Source: Puniceibacterium antarcticum
Lineage (GTDB): Bacteria > Pseudomonadota > Alphaproteobacteria > Rhodobacterales > Rhodobacteraceae
Direction: 5' to 3'
Assembly: GCF_002760615.1 (NCBI RefSeq)
Contig: NZ_AWWI01000021.1
Location: 62,001 to 126,000 of the forward strand
Length of the DNA stretch: 64,000 nt
Below, in pieces: positions 36,246 to 45,019 of the stretch (position 1 is the first letter of the stretch; every line of letters begins with the position of its first letter). The notes under the pieces are model-generated. The model did not search any database. It had not been told where the DNA came from and worked only from the letters and a program-made list of their open reading frames with translations. A program made the translations under genes and the position numbers.

Positions 36246-36362
36246 GCCCTCTCTGCGCAGTCTTTACTCAAGAATTATGGAACAGTCAGGCTGGGCGGGC
36301 GTTTGTTGGATGAAGGCAGCGGGCAAAGTCCCGCGCTGCAACCGAAGTGAAAGGAGCAGACC

Positions 36363-36923
36363 ATGCCACTCATAAAAGACGCAAAAATCCTTGTTCTCGC
36401 CACACATGGCTTTGAGAAATCCGAACTGGAAGTCCCCCGGGACGACCTGCGCACGGCGGGGGCAATCGTCCATGTCGCCTCGCTCGACGGGAAAAAGATC
36501 CGCGCTTGGAGCGGCCCTGACTGGGACGGAGAGGTCGAGGTCGACCTCGCGCTCAAGGATGTCGACATTTCGCAGTATGACGCTCTTGTCCTGCCGGGCG
36601 GGCAGATCAATCCGGACCTGTTGCGGGTCGAAGAGGATGTGATCACACTTGTGCGCCAGTTCCATGACCACGGAAAGGTCATCGCCGCTGTCTGCCACGC
36701 GCCTTGGGTGCTGGTCGAAGCGGGTATCGTGAAAGGCCGCGACATGACCTCTTACCATTCAGTCAAGACAGATGTGATCAACGCCGGTGCCAACTGGCGC
36801 GACGTCGAAGTTGTGGCGGATAAGGGCATTGTCACAAGCCGCAATCCGAACGATCTGAAAGCCTTTGTTGCGAAGATCATCGAAGAAATTGAAGAAGGCA
36901 GACACGACCGCAAGGCGGCATAA
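36363..36923 (+). CDS. PfpI/DJ-1 family protein, type 1 glutamine amidotransferase fold
   Basis: A 186-residue DJ-1/PfpI protein. The nucleophilic cysteine elbow is AAVCHAPWVLVEAG, with GFEKSELEVPRDDLRTAG near the N-terminus and YDALVLPGGQINPDLLR in the middle. Members are variously described as proteases, glyoxalase III-type deglycases or general stress proteins; this one resembles the PfpI/YhbO branch. A ribosome site (AAAGGAG) precedes the ATG. Confidence 0.88.
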   Translation: MPLIKDAKILVLATHGFEKSELEVPRDDLRTAGAIVHVASLDGKKIRAWSGPDWDGEVEVDLALKDVDISQYDALVLPGGQINPDLLRVEEDVITLVRQFHDHGKVIAAVCHAPWVLVEAGIVKGRDMTSYHSVKTDVINAGANWRDVEVVADKGIVTSRNPNDLKAFVAKIIEEIEEGRHDRKAA

Positions 36924-36969
36924 GTCGCAGGTCGTTCGTTCCAGACCTGTATAGGGGTTCGATAGGTAA

Positions 36970-37001
36970 AAGGGCCGCATCCTTTCAGGGATGCGGCCCT
37001 T
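36970..37001 (-). terminator. Terminator between the PfpI gene and the DUF4399 gene
   Basis: AAGGGCCGCATCC (36970-36982) pairs with GGATGCGGCCCTT (36989-37001), a perfect 13-bp stem with a 6-nt loop. The T-tract (TTTTACC) lies on the - strand, so it mainly terminates the leftward DUF4399 gene; the + side has no T-run. Confidence 0.85.
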
Positions 37002-37007
37002 GTCATG

Positions 37008-37445
37008 TCATTCGACAGTGATGGTGATCACATCCGAGGTGACGGGCGGATCAAAGGGCACATGGCTCCAGTCGCCAAGGACCAGTTGCAGCGTGTGTTC
37101 GCCGGGGGCGAGATCTAGCATGGTTTCGGTCTGGCCACCGCCAAAGTGCTTGTGGTTGTCATCCGACGGAATGGCCGCGTCGCGAGCGGCGTCCCCTTCG
37201 CCAAAGGGCGGGACGTCGATGAACAGATGATGGTGGCCGGTCATTTCCTTTTCGGTGCCCGCGGGGGCAATGCCCATGCCGGAAAGCCCGAACACCACCT
37301 TGAGTGGAGAGCTGACGGTATCACCTTCCGCCGGGCTGATGAAATATACTTGGGCATCGGGGGCCGACGCAGTCTGATCTGCGGCCCAGAGGGGGGCTGC
37401 CAGAGTGGCGCCAAATGCCAGCGCAAGTGCTGTTGCTTTTATCAT
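37008..37445 (-). CDS. DUF4399 family periplasmic protein
   Basis: A 145-residue protein with a signal peptide (MIKATALALAFGATLAAPLWAADQ) and a DUF4399 domain containing VYFISPAEGDTVSSPLKVVF, GHHHLFIDV and DDNHKHFGGGQTE. The His-rich motifs suggest metal binding, but the family function is unknown. The ATG at 37445 begins the signal peptide and has GAAAGGA upstream; a longer frame to 37685 is rejected. It is divergent from a LysR gene 277 bp away. Confidence 0.87.
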   Translation of the reverse strand: MIKATALALAFGATLAAPLWAADQTASAPDAQVYFISPAEGDTVSSPLKVVFGLSGMGIAPAGTEKEMTGHHHLFIDVPPFGEGDAARDAAIPSDDNHKHFGGGQTETMLDLAPGEHTLQLVLGDWSHVPFDPPVTSDVITITVE

Positions 37446-37722
37446 GGTATCGTCCTTTCGAACTCTTGGCCGGTTCCGCAGCTTTGCGACCGACACTCTA
37501 AACCTAGTGCACGCAGGGATGCTGCCAAGAGAACGACACAGCTTGCAGCGGCTTCGTCCCATCGCCGCCGACCAGCCCCCCGCAGCGCTTGGGGCCTGTG
37601 ACGGCTGTTTCGCGTCCCTGCAAAAACCACGAGTGATCCCTGTATTGTCCACGCTGCGCCGTTTTTGCGCCTGAATTTCCGGCAATAAGCCTCAAGGTCA
37701 AAGAGTAGCAAGGGAGGTGGGT
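37446..37722. other. Divergent intergenic region, DUF4399 gene and lysR
   Basis: This 277-bp region must carry both promoters. AGGGAGGTGGGT just before 37723 is the LysR ribosome site. I see no operator palindrome or RNA gene with confidence. Confidence 0.4.
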
Positions 37723-38628
37723 ATGGATCGCCTGACAGAGATGGAGGCCTTTGCCATGGTCATCGACCAGGGCGGCTTCACGGATGCGGCCAAAAGGATG
37801 GGTATCTCTAAATCTGCCGTGTCCAAACATGTGTCTTCGCTTGAGGCCCGTCTGGGGGCGCGGTTGATCAACCGAACGACACGTCGTGTGAGCCCCACCG
37901 AGATTGGCTTGGCCTATTATGACCGGGCACGCAGGGTGCTGAATGATGCCGGAGAGGCGGATGCGCTTGTCACCGCAATGCAGTCGGGGCCATCGGGTCT
38001 GTTGCGGATATCGGTGGCAACTGATTTCGGGGTGAACCATCTGGGCCCTGTGCTGAACGACTTCCTGATGCAATTTCCTGATGTCAGCGTGAATATGGAG
38101 CTGAGCAATCGCTATGTCGAACTGATCTCTGAGGGGTTCGATCTGGCCGTGCGGATCGGAGAGACGCATGACACGTCGCTTCGGTCCCGCAAGCTGACTG
38201 AAACGACAAAGCGGATGATCGCATCGCCGGCTTACTTTCAGAAATTCGGACGCCCGCAAAAGATCGATGATCTGAATACGCACAAGCTGCTGCACTATTC
38301 CGGTCAGGCCAGCGATGCCGTCTGGAACGTGACGGCGCCATCGGGGGAACGGCGGCAGGTGCGCACGTCGGGATGGCTTTCGGTAAACGACGGGCATTCT
38401 CTGTTGAACGCCTGCATTGCGGGCCTTGGGATCGCCTATCTGCCGTCCTTTCTTTATGCTGAAGCCATGGAACAGGGGTTGGTAGAGGATGCGATTCCCG
38501 ATCTGCCCGCTAATACGCAAGCCATCTATGCCGTTTCTCCGCAGGGGCGTTTCACCCAACCCAAGGTGCGCGCCTTTGTAGATTTTCTTGTCCAGACCTT
38601 TTCAGGGAAAGTCCCTGTCGACGGATAG
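37723..38628 (+). CDS. LysR-family transcriptional regulator
   Basis: A 301-residue LysR regulator with the N-terminal helix-turn-helix (MDRLTEMEAFAMVIDQGGF, then AAKRMGISKSAVSKHVSSLE) and a periplasmic-binding-like effector domain. It resembles the DhcR/PA0477-type group often annotated as CrgA-like. The ATG at 37723 has a strong Shine-Dalgarno (GGGAGG); a GTG six bases upstream overlaps that site. The effector and targets are unknown; the neighbouring divergent DUF4399 gene is a candidate target. Confidence 0.9.
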   Translation: MDRLTEMEAFAMVIDQGGFTDAAKRMGISKSAVSKHVSSLEARLGARLINRTTRRVSPTEIGLAYYDRARRVLNDAGEADALVTAMQSGPSGLLRISVATDFGVNHLGPVLNDFLMQFPDVSVNMELSNRYVELISEGFDLAVRIGETHDTSLRSRKLTETTKRMIASPAYFQKFGRPQKIDDLNTHKLLHYSGQASDAVWNVTAPSGERRQVRTSGWLSVNDGHSLLNACIAGLGIAYLPSFLYAEAMEQGLVEDAIPDLPANTQAIYAVSPQGRFTQPKVRAFVDFLVQTFSGKVPVDG

Positions 38629-38692
38629 GCCCCGTGCTGCCTTCTGGTATCGTTGGATTGCCTTGGGCGGGCTGCAGGCCTAAACTCCCACG

Positions 38693-39046
38693 ATGCGTGT
38701 GATCGAAAATATCATCAGCGACCGGGGGTCTAAATACGCCGTTTCGGGCGCGCCCTGCGGATCCGAGGATGAGGCAAAGGCGCTGATCAAGGAACTGATG
38801 CACCGCAAGAAATTTGCCAAGGCGACACATCATTCCTGGGGGCTGATCGCCGATGGGGTGCCAATCAAGAATGATGATGGCGAAAGCGGCGCCGGCATGG
38901 TGATCCTGCGGATGCTGGAACGTGAACAGCTGCAGGATCACCTTTTGATCGTGACGCGCTGGTACGGCGGCAAGCATCTGGGCGGCGACAGGTTCCGCCA
39001 CGTGCAAGAGTCCGTCAGGATCTATCTCGCGGATCTGCGCGGTTGA
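38693..39046 (+). CDS. YigZ/Impact N-terminal domain protein
   Basis: A 117-residue protein matching the UPF0029/Impact N-terminal domain: SRGSKYAVSGAPCGSEDEA-like start (here DRGSKYAVSG), AKATHHSWGLIADG, ESGAGMVILRMLE and IVTRWYGGKHLGGDRF. It lacks the C-terminal DUF1949 domain of full YigZ (about 200 residues), so it is the short form. Function is unknown; RNA- or ribosome-related roles are suggested for the family. It converges on the ompA-like gene 12 bp away. Confidence 0.85.
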   Translation: MRVIENIISDRGSKYAVSGAPCGSEDEAKALIKELMHRKKFAKATHHSWGLIADGVPIKNDDGESGAGMVILRMLEREQLQDHLLIVTRWYGGKHLGGDRFRHVQESVRIYLADLRG

Positions 39047-39058
39047 GCGCGACGACTT

Positions 39059-40003
39059 TCAGGCGTCGGGAAGCAACACAGCCTCGATCCGCCGGTTTTC
39101 CAGCCGCCCTTCCTGGGTAAGATTCGTGGAGATCGGGGAAAGATAGCCAACCCCCTCTGCGGAAAGGCGACTGGCCGCGATGTCGTAGCGTTTGCGCAGA
39201 TAACTCACTGCAGCCAAGGCACGCTGGCGCGACAGGGCAATGTTGGTTTCAAGCGATCCTGTGGCGTCCGTATGCCCGACAAAGATGATCCGCGCTGCGG
39301 GTTTTGCCTGCAGATAGGCCGCAAGCGTGTCGAGTGAGGCAATGTCACCATCGCTCAGATCTGACACACCGCTGGAAAACTGCAGATCGCGCAATACGAC
39401 ATGACCGACGGATTCTAGTTGCTTGGACAGCGCATCTGAGGGGCCATCCGGCACTGGCAGCGCCGTGGGGGCGCGTTCCAGCGGAGCTGCAGCCGTTCCT
39501 GCGCGGATGATCTGGATGAAACCGGCGGCAGAACTTCGGCTGACCAGCAGGCTGACAGCGTCCCCATCCGGCGCGCGGGCCGACAGAAAGCGAAAATCGG
39601 TCAGATCGACATACATCTCTGGGCCAGGCAGCACCTCGGTATTGAAGCGGAAATCGAAACTGCCACAGCCCTGTGCGCCGCAGTCGAGCGCGATCTTGTA
39701 TCCTGCTTCGGTGATCTGATCGCGCAGTCCAGCCATGACTTGCTGTGTCGTCGCGCCCTGTCCATCGACACGCCATGCCTGCCGTGTGATTGGGCCTTCG
39801 ATGCGCAGGCTCGGCAGACCTTCTGCCGTCCAAGGGCCAAGAGGAAGGCGGTAGCTGCCGGCATCGGTTGTGGTTTCGGCGACCATGCGAGCCCCCAGCG
39901 GCAGCGACAGGTCAATCGCCAGCGCCGGCCCTGTGATGAGGCACAGCAGCATCACAGCCGCCGAACGAATGGCTTTAGCGCGCCTGTGCGTGGTATTCGT
40001 CAT
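39059..40003 (-). CDS. OmpA-family peptidoglycan-associated protein
   Basis: A 314-residue exported protein with a signal peptide (RRAKAIRSAAVMLLCLITGPALA) and a C-terminal OmpA domain containing IIFVGHTDATGSLETNIALSRQRA and LSAEGVGYLSPI, followed by NRRIEAVLL. The middle region has no recognised domain. It probably sits in the periplasm or outer membrane bound to peptidoglycan. The start at 40003 overlaps the upstream peroxidase-like gene by 29 bp; no clean later start leaves the whole signal peptide, so the overlap is likely real. It ends a four-gene leftward operon. Confidence 0.85.
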   Translation of the reverse strand: MTNTTHRRAKAIRSAAVMLLCLITGPALAIDLSLPLGARMVAETTTDAGSYRLPLGPWTAEGLPSLRIEGPITRQAWRVDGQGATTQQVMAGLRDQITEAGYKIALDCGAQGCGSFDFRFNTEVLPGPEMYVDLTDFRFLSARAPDGDAVSLLVSRSSAAGFIQIIRAGTAAAPLERAPTALPVPDGPSDALSKQLESVGHVVLRDLQFSSGVSDLSDGDIASLDTLAAYLQAKPAARIIFVGHTDATGSLETNIALSRQRALAAVSYLRKRYDIAASRLSAEGVGYLSPISTNLTQEGRLENRRIEAVLLPDA

Positions 40004-40544
40004 TCGGCCGCATATCCGTGGCAGAAGCCACGCGGTTGGTCATGTTGAAGAACGCCGCCACATTGGCAATGTCCCAGATTCCCCGGTCGTTGAATCCAAC
40101 GTCGCGCAGAGCCTGCCGGTCTGCCTCGGTGATTTCGGCGCTGGCGCGGGTCATCTTTTCGGCAAAGGTCAGCATGGCGAGCTGACTGGGTTCCAGCTGT
40201 GCGGCCCGCCAGTTCATCACCAGCATTTCGCCCAGTTTCGGATTTCCTGACAGCTGGCGCACGGCGGCCCCATGAGCGGTCAGGCAGTAGAAACACTTAT
40301 TCACGGAAGACACGACAACAGCAATCATCTCGCGCTCAAGCTTGCTGAGGACCGATTCGGACAGCATGAGATCGTTGTACATTGCGATGAAGGCATTCAG
40401 TTTGTCGATATCCGACGCATAGGCCTGCAGCACGTTGGGGATCATCCCAAGCTTTTCCATGCAGACCTTGAAGTACTTCTGGGTCGCTTCGGGCAGCGGG
40501 TCGATCATCGGCAGGTCGAGTGCTGTCGGTTGTTTCAAAGTCAC
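39975..40544 (-). CDS. Peroxidase-related protein, carboxymuconolactone decarboxylase-like (AhpD fold)
   Basis: A 189-residue AhpD-like protein with the redox CxxC in VNKCFYCLTAHG and downstream TFAEKMTRASAEITEADRQAL, the pattern of the uncharacterised peroxidase-related family. It probably reduces peroxides or acts in thiol redox reactions. The start is a GTG at 40544 that overlaps the GNAT stop (40541) as GTGA, with GGAGG 10 nt upstream; the frame is open to 40709 but over the GNAT gene. It overlaps ompA downstream. Confidence 0.88.
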   Translation of the reverse strand: MTLKQPTALDLPMIDPLPEATQKYFKVCMEKLGMIPNVLQAYASDIDKLNAFIAMYNDLMLSESVLSKLEREMIAVVVSSVNKCFYCLTAHGAAVRQLSGNPKLGEMLVMNWRAAQLEPSQLAMLTFAEKMTRASAEITEADRQALRDVGFNDRGIWDIANVAAFFNMTNRVASATDMRPNDEYHAQAR

Positions 40545-41275
40545 TTTTGCATATCCTCCGCTTTGATACGGTAATGATACTGTCCCACAACCCCCATCCC
40601 AAGGGAAGCGTAGAGGCCGTTCGCGCCAGTATTCGCCTGCGTGCAGAGGACGGCCATATGTGTGCCGCCCTGTTCTTGCGCCCAGAATGCAGCGCAGCGC
40701 ATCATCCACTTTCCCAGACCCTTGCTGCGGTGTTCTTTCAGGATCTCAAGCGCGTGAACCATCGCGATTCCAGTGTGCAGCGCGCAATATCCCGTGCCGG
40801 CAGATTTGTCATCGGTCCGCCCAAAAAGCCCGGTCTTTAGGCCTTGCGCGCGCTCCATCACTGCAATGCGTTCGGGACCAATGCCGCCCCGCGCCCAGAT
40901 CTCGCGCATGATCGCCAGCGGTTCCCAGATGGCAAAGGCGGTCACGCGCGGGATGGGTGTCTCTGTCAGCTGCGAGAGTGGGCAAAGCCAGATATTGACC
41001 GGATCGATGACCTTATACCCCCGCGCGGCAAGAGCGGTGTCCAGAGCATCTTCGCCTGGGTGAATCATGAACAGCGGCGTCTTGCCCCGCAGGGTCATGG
41101 CCTCTTCTGCTGCGGCAAGGTCCGCGTCGGTCCAGCCTTCTGCCACAGTTGCGGCCGAAACCCGTTTGCCGCCCCCTGCGCCGTCGCGCAGGATCACGCT
41201 GCCCTGTTCGGTGCGGCCAGCGGGCGGCCAGGTGGCCTCGGTCACTGCATAAAGATCCTGCAGCGTCGGCATCAT
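40541..41275 (-). CDS. GNAT-family N-acetyltransferase
   Basis: A 244-residue protein with a C-terminal GNAT fold: the acetyl-CoA loop region is ALEILKEHRSKGLGKWMMRCAA and the C-terminal beta-bulge LCTQANTGANGLYASLGM is typical of the superfamily (NxGAxxLYxxLGF). The N-terminal half is less clear. The substrate is unknown. It overlaps the cinA-like gene upstream by 4 bp and the peroxidase-like gene downstream by 4 bp, so all are one operon. Confidence 0.87.
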   Translation of the reverse strand: MMPTLQDLYAVTEATWPPAGRTEQGSVILRDGAGGGKRVSAATVAEGWTDADLAAAEEAMTLRGKTPLFMIHPGEDALDTALAARGYKVIDPVNIWLCPLSQLTETPIPRVTAFAIWEPLAIMREIWARGGIGPERIAVMERAQGLKTGLFGRTDDKSAGTGYCALHTGIAMVHALEILKEHRSKGLGKWMMRCAAFWAQEQGGTHMAVLCTQANTGANGLYASLGMGVVGQYHYRIKAEDMQK

Positions 41276-41994
41276 GCGGGGAACAGCCCAGAGAGTTTGG
41301 TCATGGCAGCATTCAGGCGGGCGCTGTCGCTCCCGCGGATGACGATGTTTGCGCCGTACACGCCGTCCTTTTGATAGGGATAGGAGCCTATCTGCAAATC
41401 ATCGAATTCCTGCGCCAGTTCCCCAAGCGGTCCTGCAATATCACCTTCGCCGCGCTGGATGCGCAGGGTTTGCGACAGCAGCGGCGCGCCGCCGGTCAGG
41501 GCGGGCAGGACGCTGGCGACCATCGCCTGAAACACTGATGGCACTCCAGCCATCACATGCACATTGCCAAGGGTGAAGCCCGGCGCTACCGAAACCGGAT
41601 TGTCGATCAGCGTGGCCCCATCAGGGATGCGAGCCATGCGCAGGCGAGCGGTGTTCAGCTCGGATCCCTGCCGGTCATAATGCGCCTGAAGCAGGGCGCG
41701 TGCATCGTCGCGCACGTCGATAGACACGCCAAAGGCCGCTGCGATGGCATCGGCGGTGATATCGTCATGGGTCGGGCCGATCCCGCCCGAGGTGATCACC
41801 GTGTCATAATCCGCGCGCAGGGCGTTCACCGCATCGACAATTGCAGAGGTTTTGTCCGACACGATTCGGACCTCTTGCAGATCTATGCCTGTCTTGGTCA
41901 GCTCTCCGGAAAGGAAATGCATGTTTGCATCGCGGGTGCGGCCCGAGAGGATCTCGTCTCCGATCACCAGCATAGCGGCGGTGGGGTTGGGCAT
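41272..41994 (-). CDS. CinA N-terminal (molybdopterin-binding-like) domain protein
   Basis: A 240-residue protein matching the COG1058/CinA N-terminal domain of the MoaB/Mog fold: MLVIGDEILSGRTRDANMHFL, VITSGGIGPTHDDITADAIA and PGFTLGNVHVMAGVPSVF. The C-terminal nicotinamide-nucleotide amidase domain of full CinA (about 400 residues) is missing, so this is a stand-alone N-terminal domain. Such domains can have ADP-ribose pyrophosphatase activity in NAD recycling, but this is inference. It is the first gene of the leftward operon and is divergent from sfsA. Confidence 0.88.
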   Translation of the reverse strand: MPNPTAAMLVIGDEILSGRTRDANMHFLSGELTKTGIDLQEVRIVSDKTSAIVDAVNALRADYDTVITSGGIGPTHDDITADAIAAAFGVSIDVRDDARALLQAHYDRQGSELNTARLRMARIPDGATLIDNPVSVAPGFTLGNVHVMAGVPSVFQAMVASVLPALTGGAPLLSQTLRIQRGEGDIAGPLGELAQEFDDLQIGSYPYQKDGVYGANIVIRGSDSARLNAAMTKLSGLFPA

Positions 41995-42040
41995 CTCGGA
42001 CTCCTTGCCTTTGTCGTTGGCTCAGGTATAGGCCCGGCCC

Positions 42041-42751
42041 ATGCGGTTTCAAACCCCTCTCATTCCGGCAGTGCTGATCCGCCGCTACAAACGCTTTCTG
42101 GCCGATGTGCGTCTGCCCGACGGCCAGGATGTGACAGCCCATTGCCCCAATCCAGGCTCCATGATGGGCATGGCCGCGCCGGGTTTGCGCGTCTGGCTGG
42201 AACCCAATGACGATCCGAAGAAAAAGCTGAAATATGGTCTGCGGCTGGTCGAGGTCAACGGCGTGCTGATCAGCGTTGATACCGGGGCTGCCAACCGCGT
42301 GTTGCGCGCTGCACTTGAGACGGGCAAGGTCGCGGGGCTTCAGGGTTATGATCGGGTGTTTCCCGAACAGAAATACGGCACCGGCAGCCGGATTGATTTC
42401 CTTTTGCAGGGGGGCGGGCGTCGCGACACCTATGTCGAGGTGAAATCGGTGACCCTGTCCCGACATCCGGGGCTGGCCGAATTCCCCGACAGCGTGACAG
42501 CACGCGGCACCAAGCACCTTGGCGAACTGGCCAGGATGGTGGCACAGGGGCATCGCGCGGTTCTTATCTATCTGGTGCAGCGCACCGATTGTACACGCGT
42601 TGCGGTGGCTGCTGATATCGACCCGACCTATGCCGCGGCGTTCCTCACGGCGCAGGCTGCCGGTGTCGAAATACTCTGCCTGTCCTGCGCCATTTCTGCC
42701 GAATCCATTACGGTCGACAGGGCACTGCCCTATGAAACAGCGGGCCTTTAG
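42041..42751 (+). CDS. sfsA: Sugar fermentation stimulation protein SfsA
   Basis: A 236-residue SfsA protein: PLIPAVLIRRYKRFLADVRL, VTAHCPNPGSMMG, FLLQGGGRRDTYVEVKSVTL and the late C-terminal cysteine region. SfsA has been described as a DNA-binding regulator of sugar use but its fold resembles a nuclease (the DxExK-like YVEVKS motif). It is divergent from the cinA-like gene with a 46-bp gap and followed 138 bp later by map, the usual sfsA-map neighbourhood. Confidence 0.94.
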   Translation: MRFQTPLIPAVLIRRYKRFLADVRLPDGQDVTAHCPNPGSMMGMAAPGLRVWLEPNDDPKKKLKYGLRLVEVNGVLISVDTGAANRVLRAALETGKVAGLQGYDRVFPEQKYGTGSRIDFLLQGGGRRDTYVEVKSVTLSRHPGLAEFPDSVTARGTKHLGELARMVAQGHRAVLIYLVQRTDCTRVAVAADIDPTYAAAFLTAQAAGVEILCLSCAISAESITVDRALPYETAGL

Positions 42752-42889
42752 GGAGGCTTTTGCCGACCAAGTCCAAAGCCATTTTATAGCGCGGCCTAAG
42801 TCGTGAATGCCGCGACGGATTGGGGGCACTGGAACTTCCCCGAAAGCTGGACTAAGTAGCATAAAACACAAGAGACGGAGCCGCAGGCC

Positions 42890-43699
42890 GTGAATGAAGA
42901 CACGCGAGGGCGTCTGACCCGAGACGGTATACGCATTTATGATCGATCCGATTTCGCCGGCATGCACAAAGCCGGCGCACTGGCTGCGCGCATTCTGGAT
43001 GACGTGGCACCTATGATCGACGTTGGTGTAAGCACTGGCGATATCGACGCCTTTATCCAGAAGCAGGTCGAGGATGCCAGTGCCATATCGGCCACGATCG
43101 GCTACAAGGGCTACAAGCACGCCAGCTGCATCAGCATAAACCATGTCGTCTGCCACGGCATCCCGAGTGAGAAAAAGCTCAAGGATGGGGACATTCTGAA
43201 CATCGACGTCACGGTGATAGTGGATGGCTGGTTCGGCGATACAAGCCGGATGTACGTGGCAGGCAAGCTGGCCCGCAAGGCCGAACGGCTGATCCAGATC
43301 ACCTATGACAGCCTGATGAAGGGCATTGAGGCCGTAAAGCCGGGCAACACCTTCGGGGATATCGGCCACGCAATCCAGTCCTTTGTCGAAGTCAACCGCA
43401 TGTCCGTCGTGCGTGATTTCTGCGGTCACGGGCTGGGGCGGGTGTTCCACGCCCCGCCGAACGTGCTGCACTATGGTCGCGCTGGGACCGGGCCGGTGCT
43501 GGAAGAAGGCATGCTGTTTACAATCGAGCCTATGGTGAATCTGGGTCGTCCGGAAACCAAGGTTCTGGCCGATGACTGGACCGCCGTGACCCGCGACAAA
43601 TCCCTGTCGGCGCAGTTTGAACATTCGGTCGGCGTGACCTCAGACGGGGTCGAGATATTCACCCACTCACCCGGCGGGAGCTTTCACCCGACCTACTGA
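42890..43699 (+). CDS. map: Methionine aminopeptidase, type I
   Basis: A 269-residue Map that removes initiator methionine from nascent proteins. Metal ligands match the E. coli enzyme with a constant +9 offset: D106, D117, H180, E213 and E244. The substrate-binding CGHGLGRVFHAPP and catalytic GYKGYKHASCISIN segments are present. The start is a GTG at 42890 with GGAG 9 nt upstream. A convergent hairpin at 43713-43737 follows. Confidence 0.97.
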   Translation: MNEDTRGRLTRDGIRIYDRSDFAGMHKAGALAARILDDVAPMIDVGVSTGDIDAFIQKQVEDASAISATIGYKGYKHASCISINHVVCHGIPSEKKLKDGDILNIDVTVIVDGWFGDTSRMYVAGKLARKAERLIQITYDSLMKGIEAVKPGNTFGDIGHAIQSFVEVNRMSVVRDFCGHGLGRVFHAPPNVLHYGRAGTGPVLEEGMLFTIEPMVNLGRPETKVLADDWTAVTRDKSLSAQFEHSVGVTSDGVEIFTHSPGGSFHPTY

Positions 43700-43712
43700 A
43701 CCGCGCGCACGG

Positions 43713-43737
43713 TGATCCGGCGCTCTGCCCCGGATCA
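43713..43737. terminator. Hairpin between convergent map and the metallo-hydrolase gene
   Basis: TGATCCGG (43713-43720) pairs with CCGGATCA (43730-43737), an 8-bp stem with a 9-nt loop. No strong T-tract on either side. Confidence 0.5.
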
Positions 43738-43750
43738 TCCGTTTCAGCTG

Positions 43751-44725
43751 TCAGTCAAAACGCCAGAGCGCCGGGATAAAGCGATAGCTTTGCCCGTCCC
43801 TCATCACATTGCCAATTCCCGGAAACGGAAAGTGATATCCCAGAACCGCGATGCGGTCTGTGGCGGCCATGTCCAGAAGGCGGCGGCGCGTGGTAACGGT
43901 CTGAGCAGCATCCATATCCGCTTCATTGACCCAGTCCGGATGGGCAAAATCAAGGTAAGGGTTTGTCATCGCATCGCCCAGCACGATCAGCTGTTCGCCG
44001 TCGCTTTCTACCACCACAGACATGTGCCCGGGTGTATGGCCCGGCGTCGGGATCACGCGAATGCCGGGAGCGACCTCTTGATCCGGGTTTAGAAGTGTCC
44101 AGTCGGCACCTGACACCGTAATCGAGTTCTGCGCCCCCAGGACAAATTGCTGCAGTTCGGGCGGGACCCGCGTGACCAGATCGTCCTGCATCCAGAAGGC
44201 ACGTTCGGTCGCTCCGATGAAGTAGGGAATATCCGGCAGTATTGCTTCGTCAAAGCCGTCACGAATGCCCCAGATGTGATCTGGATGCGCATGTGTGATG
44301 ATCACATGCGTGATCGACGCAGGATCAATGCCAGCCTCTGCCATGTTTGCCATCAGCCGCCCAGTGGTTGGAAGGAAACGATCGCCAGAGCCGACGTCTA
44401 TCAGGATGCGCGCGTCGCCGCTGTCGATCACCACGTGGTTGGTATGGGAATAGCCGCCGTCCTGCGGCAGGAAATGTTCGTACATAAACCTAACCCGCAG
44501 GTCTGGATCGGCGTTGATGGCAATGGTCTCGGTCGGGCGGCGGAAAAAACCGTCGGACAGAATGGTCAGGCCGATCTGGCCCAAGGAGAAATTTACGTGG
44601 CTGGGGTTGGAAAAACCTACAGGTCCGAAATCCGAGGATGCCGCAGCGCGGGCTGGTAAATGCAAGGCTGGAAGCGCTGCAGAAATTTTTATGAAATCAC
44701 GGCGGTTTGGCTGGAATAGTCGCAT
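43751..44725 (-). CDS. Exported MBL-fold metallo-hydrolase
   Basis: A 324-residue metallo-beta-lactamase-fold protein with a twin-arginine-like signal (NRRDFIKISAALPALHL). The metal motif is IITHAHPDHIWG, with further ligands in PTPGHTPGH, VLGDAMTNP and the late GYHFPFPG. The substrate is unknown; MBL-fold proteins of this type include lactonases and arylsulfatase-like hydrolases. It is alone on its strand, with a small zinc-ribbon gene about 90 bp upstream. Confidence 0.88.
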   Translation of the reverse strand: MRLFQPNRRDFIKISAALPALHLPARAAASSDFGPVGFSNPSHVNFSLGQIGLTILSDGFFRRPTETIAINADPDLRVRFMYEHFLPQDGGYSHTNHVVIDSGDARILIDVGSGDRFLPTTGRLMANMAEAGIDPASITHVIITHAHPDHIWGIRDGFDEAILPDIPYFIGATERAFWMQDDLVTRVPPELQQFVLGAQNSITVSGADWTLLNPDQEVAPGIRVIPTPGHTPGHMSVVVESDGEQLIVLGDAMTNPYLDFAHPDWVNEADMDAAQTVTTRRRLLDMAATDRIAVLGYHFPFPGIGNVMRDGQSYRFIPALWRFD

Positions 44726-44815
44726 GTGCCCTCACATCATTCACCCGTTCAAATGTAAGGTTAGGACCCATTCCAGCCCTGCGCCAGTGTTTACAGCCGT
44801 GTAGAGATCAGGCCG

Positions 44816-45019
44816 TTACATGAGCGTGCTGCCCACTACGATGAGGGCGGCGATCACTAGGGCGATTAAAGCCAGACCGGAAAACCAAAATCGATTATAG
44901 AAAGGAGTCGGCTGATAACAATCGCCGCAAATTCTGCGGCCAAACCGCAGATTATGGTCGCAGTAGTTGCAGTGGAATATTCTAACGCTGGACTGACTTT
45001 TGTGTGAATGTTCGTTCAT
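44816..45019 (-). CDS. Small zinc-ribbon membrane protein
   Basis: A 67-residue protein with two CxxC motifs (FHCNYCDHN and RICGDCYQ), forming a probable zinc ribbon at residues 15-36, and a single C-terminal transmembrane helix (about 45-66). Tail-anchored zinc-ribbon proteins of this size are found in many bacteria without known function. The cysteine pattern and helix support coding, but no homologue is certain. Confidence 0.65.
   Translation of the reverse strand: MNEHSHKSQSSVRIFHCNYCDHNLRFGRRICGDCYQPTPFYNRFWFSGLALIALVIAALIVVGSTLM

Noticed and set aside
36316-36340. Hairpin-like GCAGCGGG/CCCGCGCTGC before the PfpI gene
   Set aside because: Imperfect with a bulge and no T-tract; too weak to list as a terminator or riboswitch.
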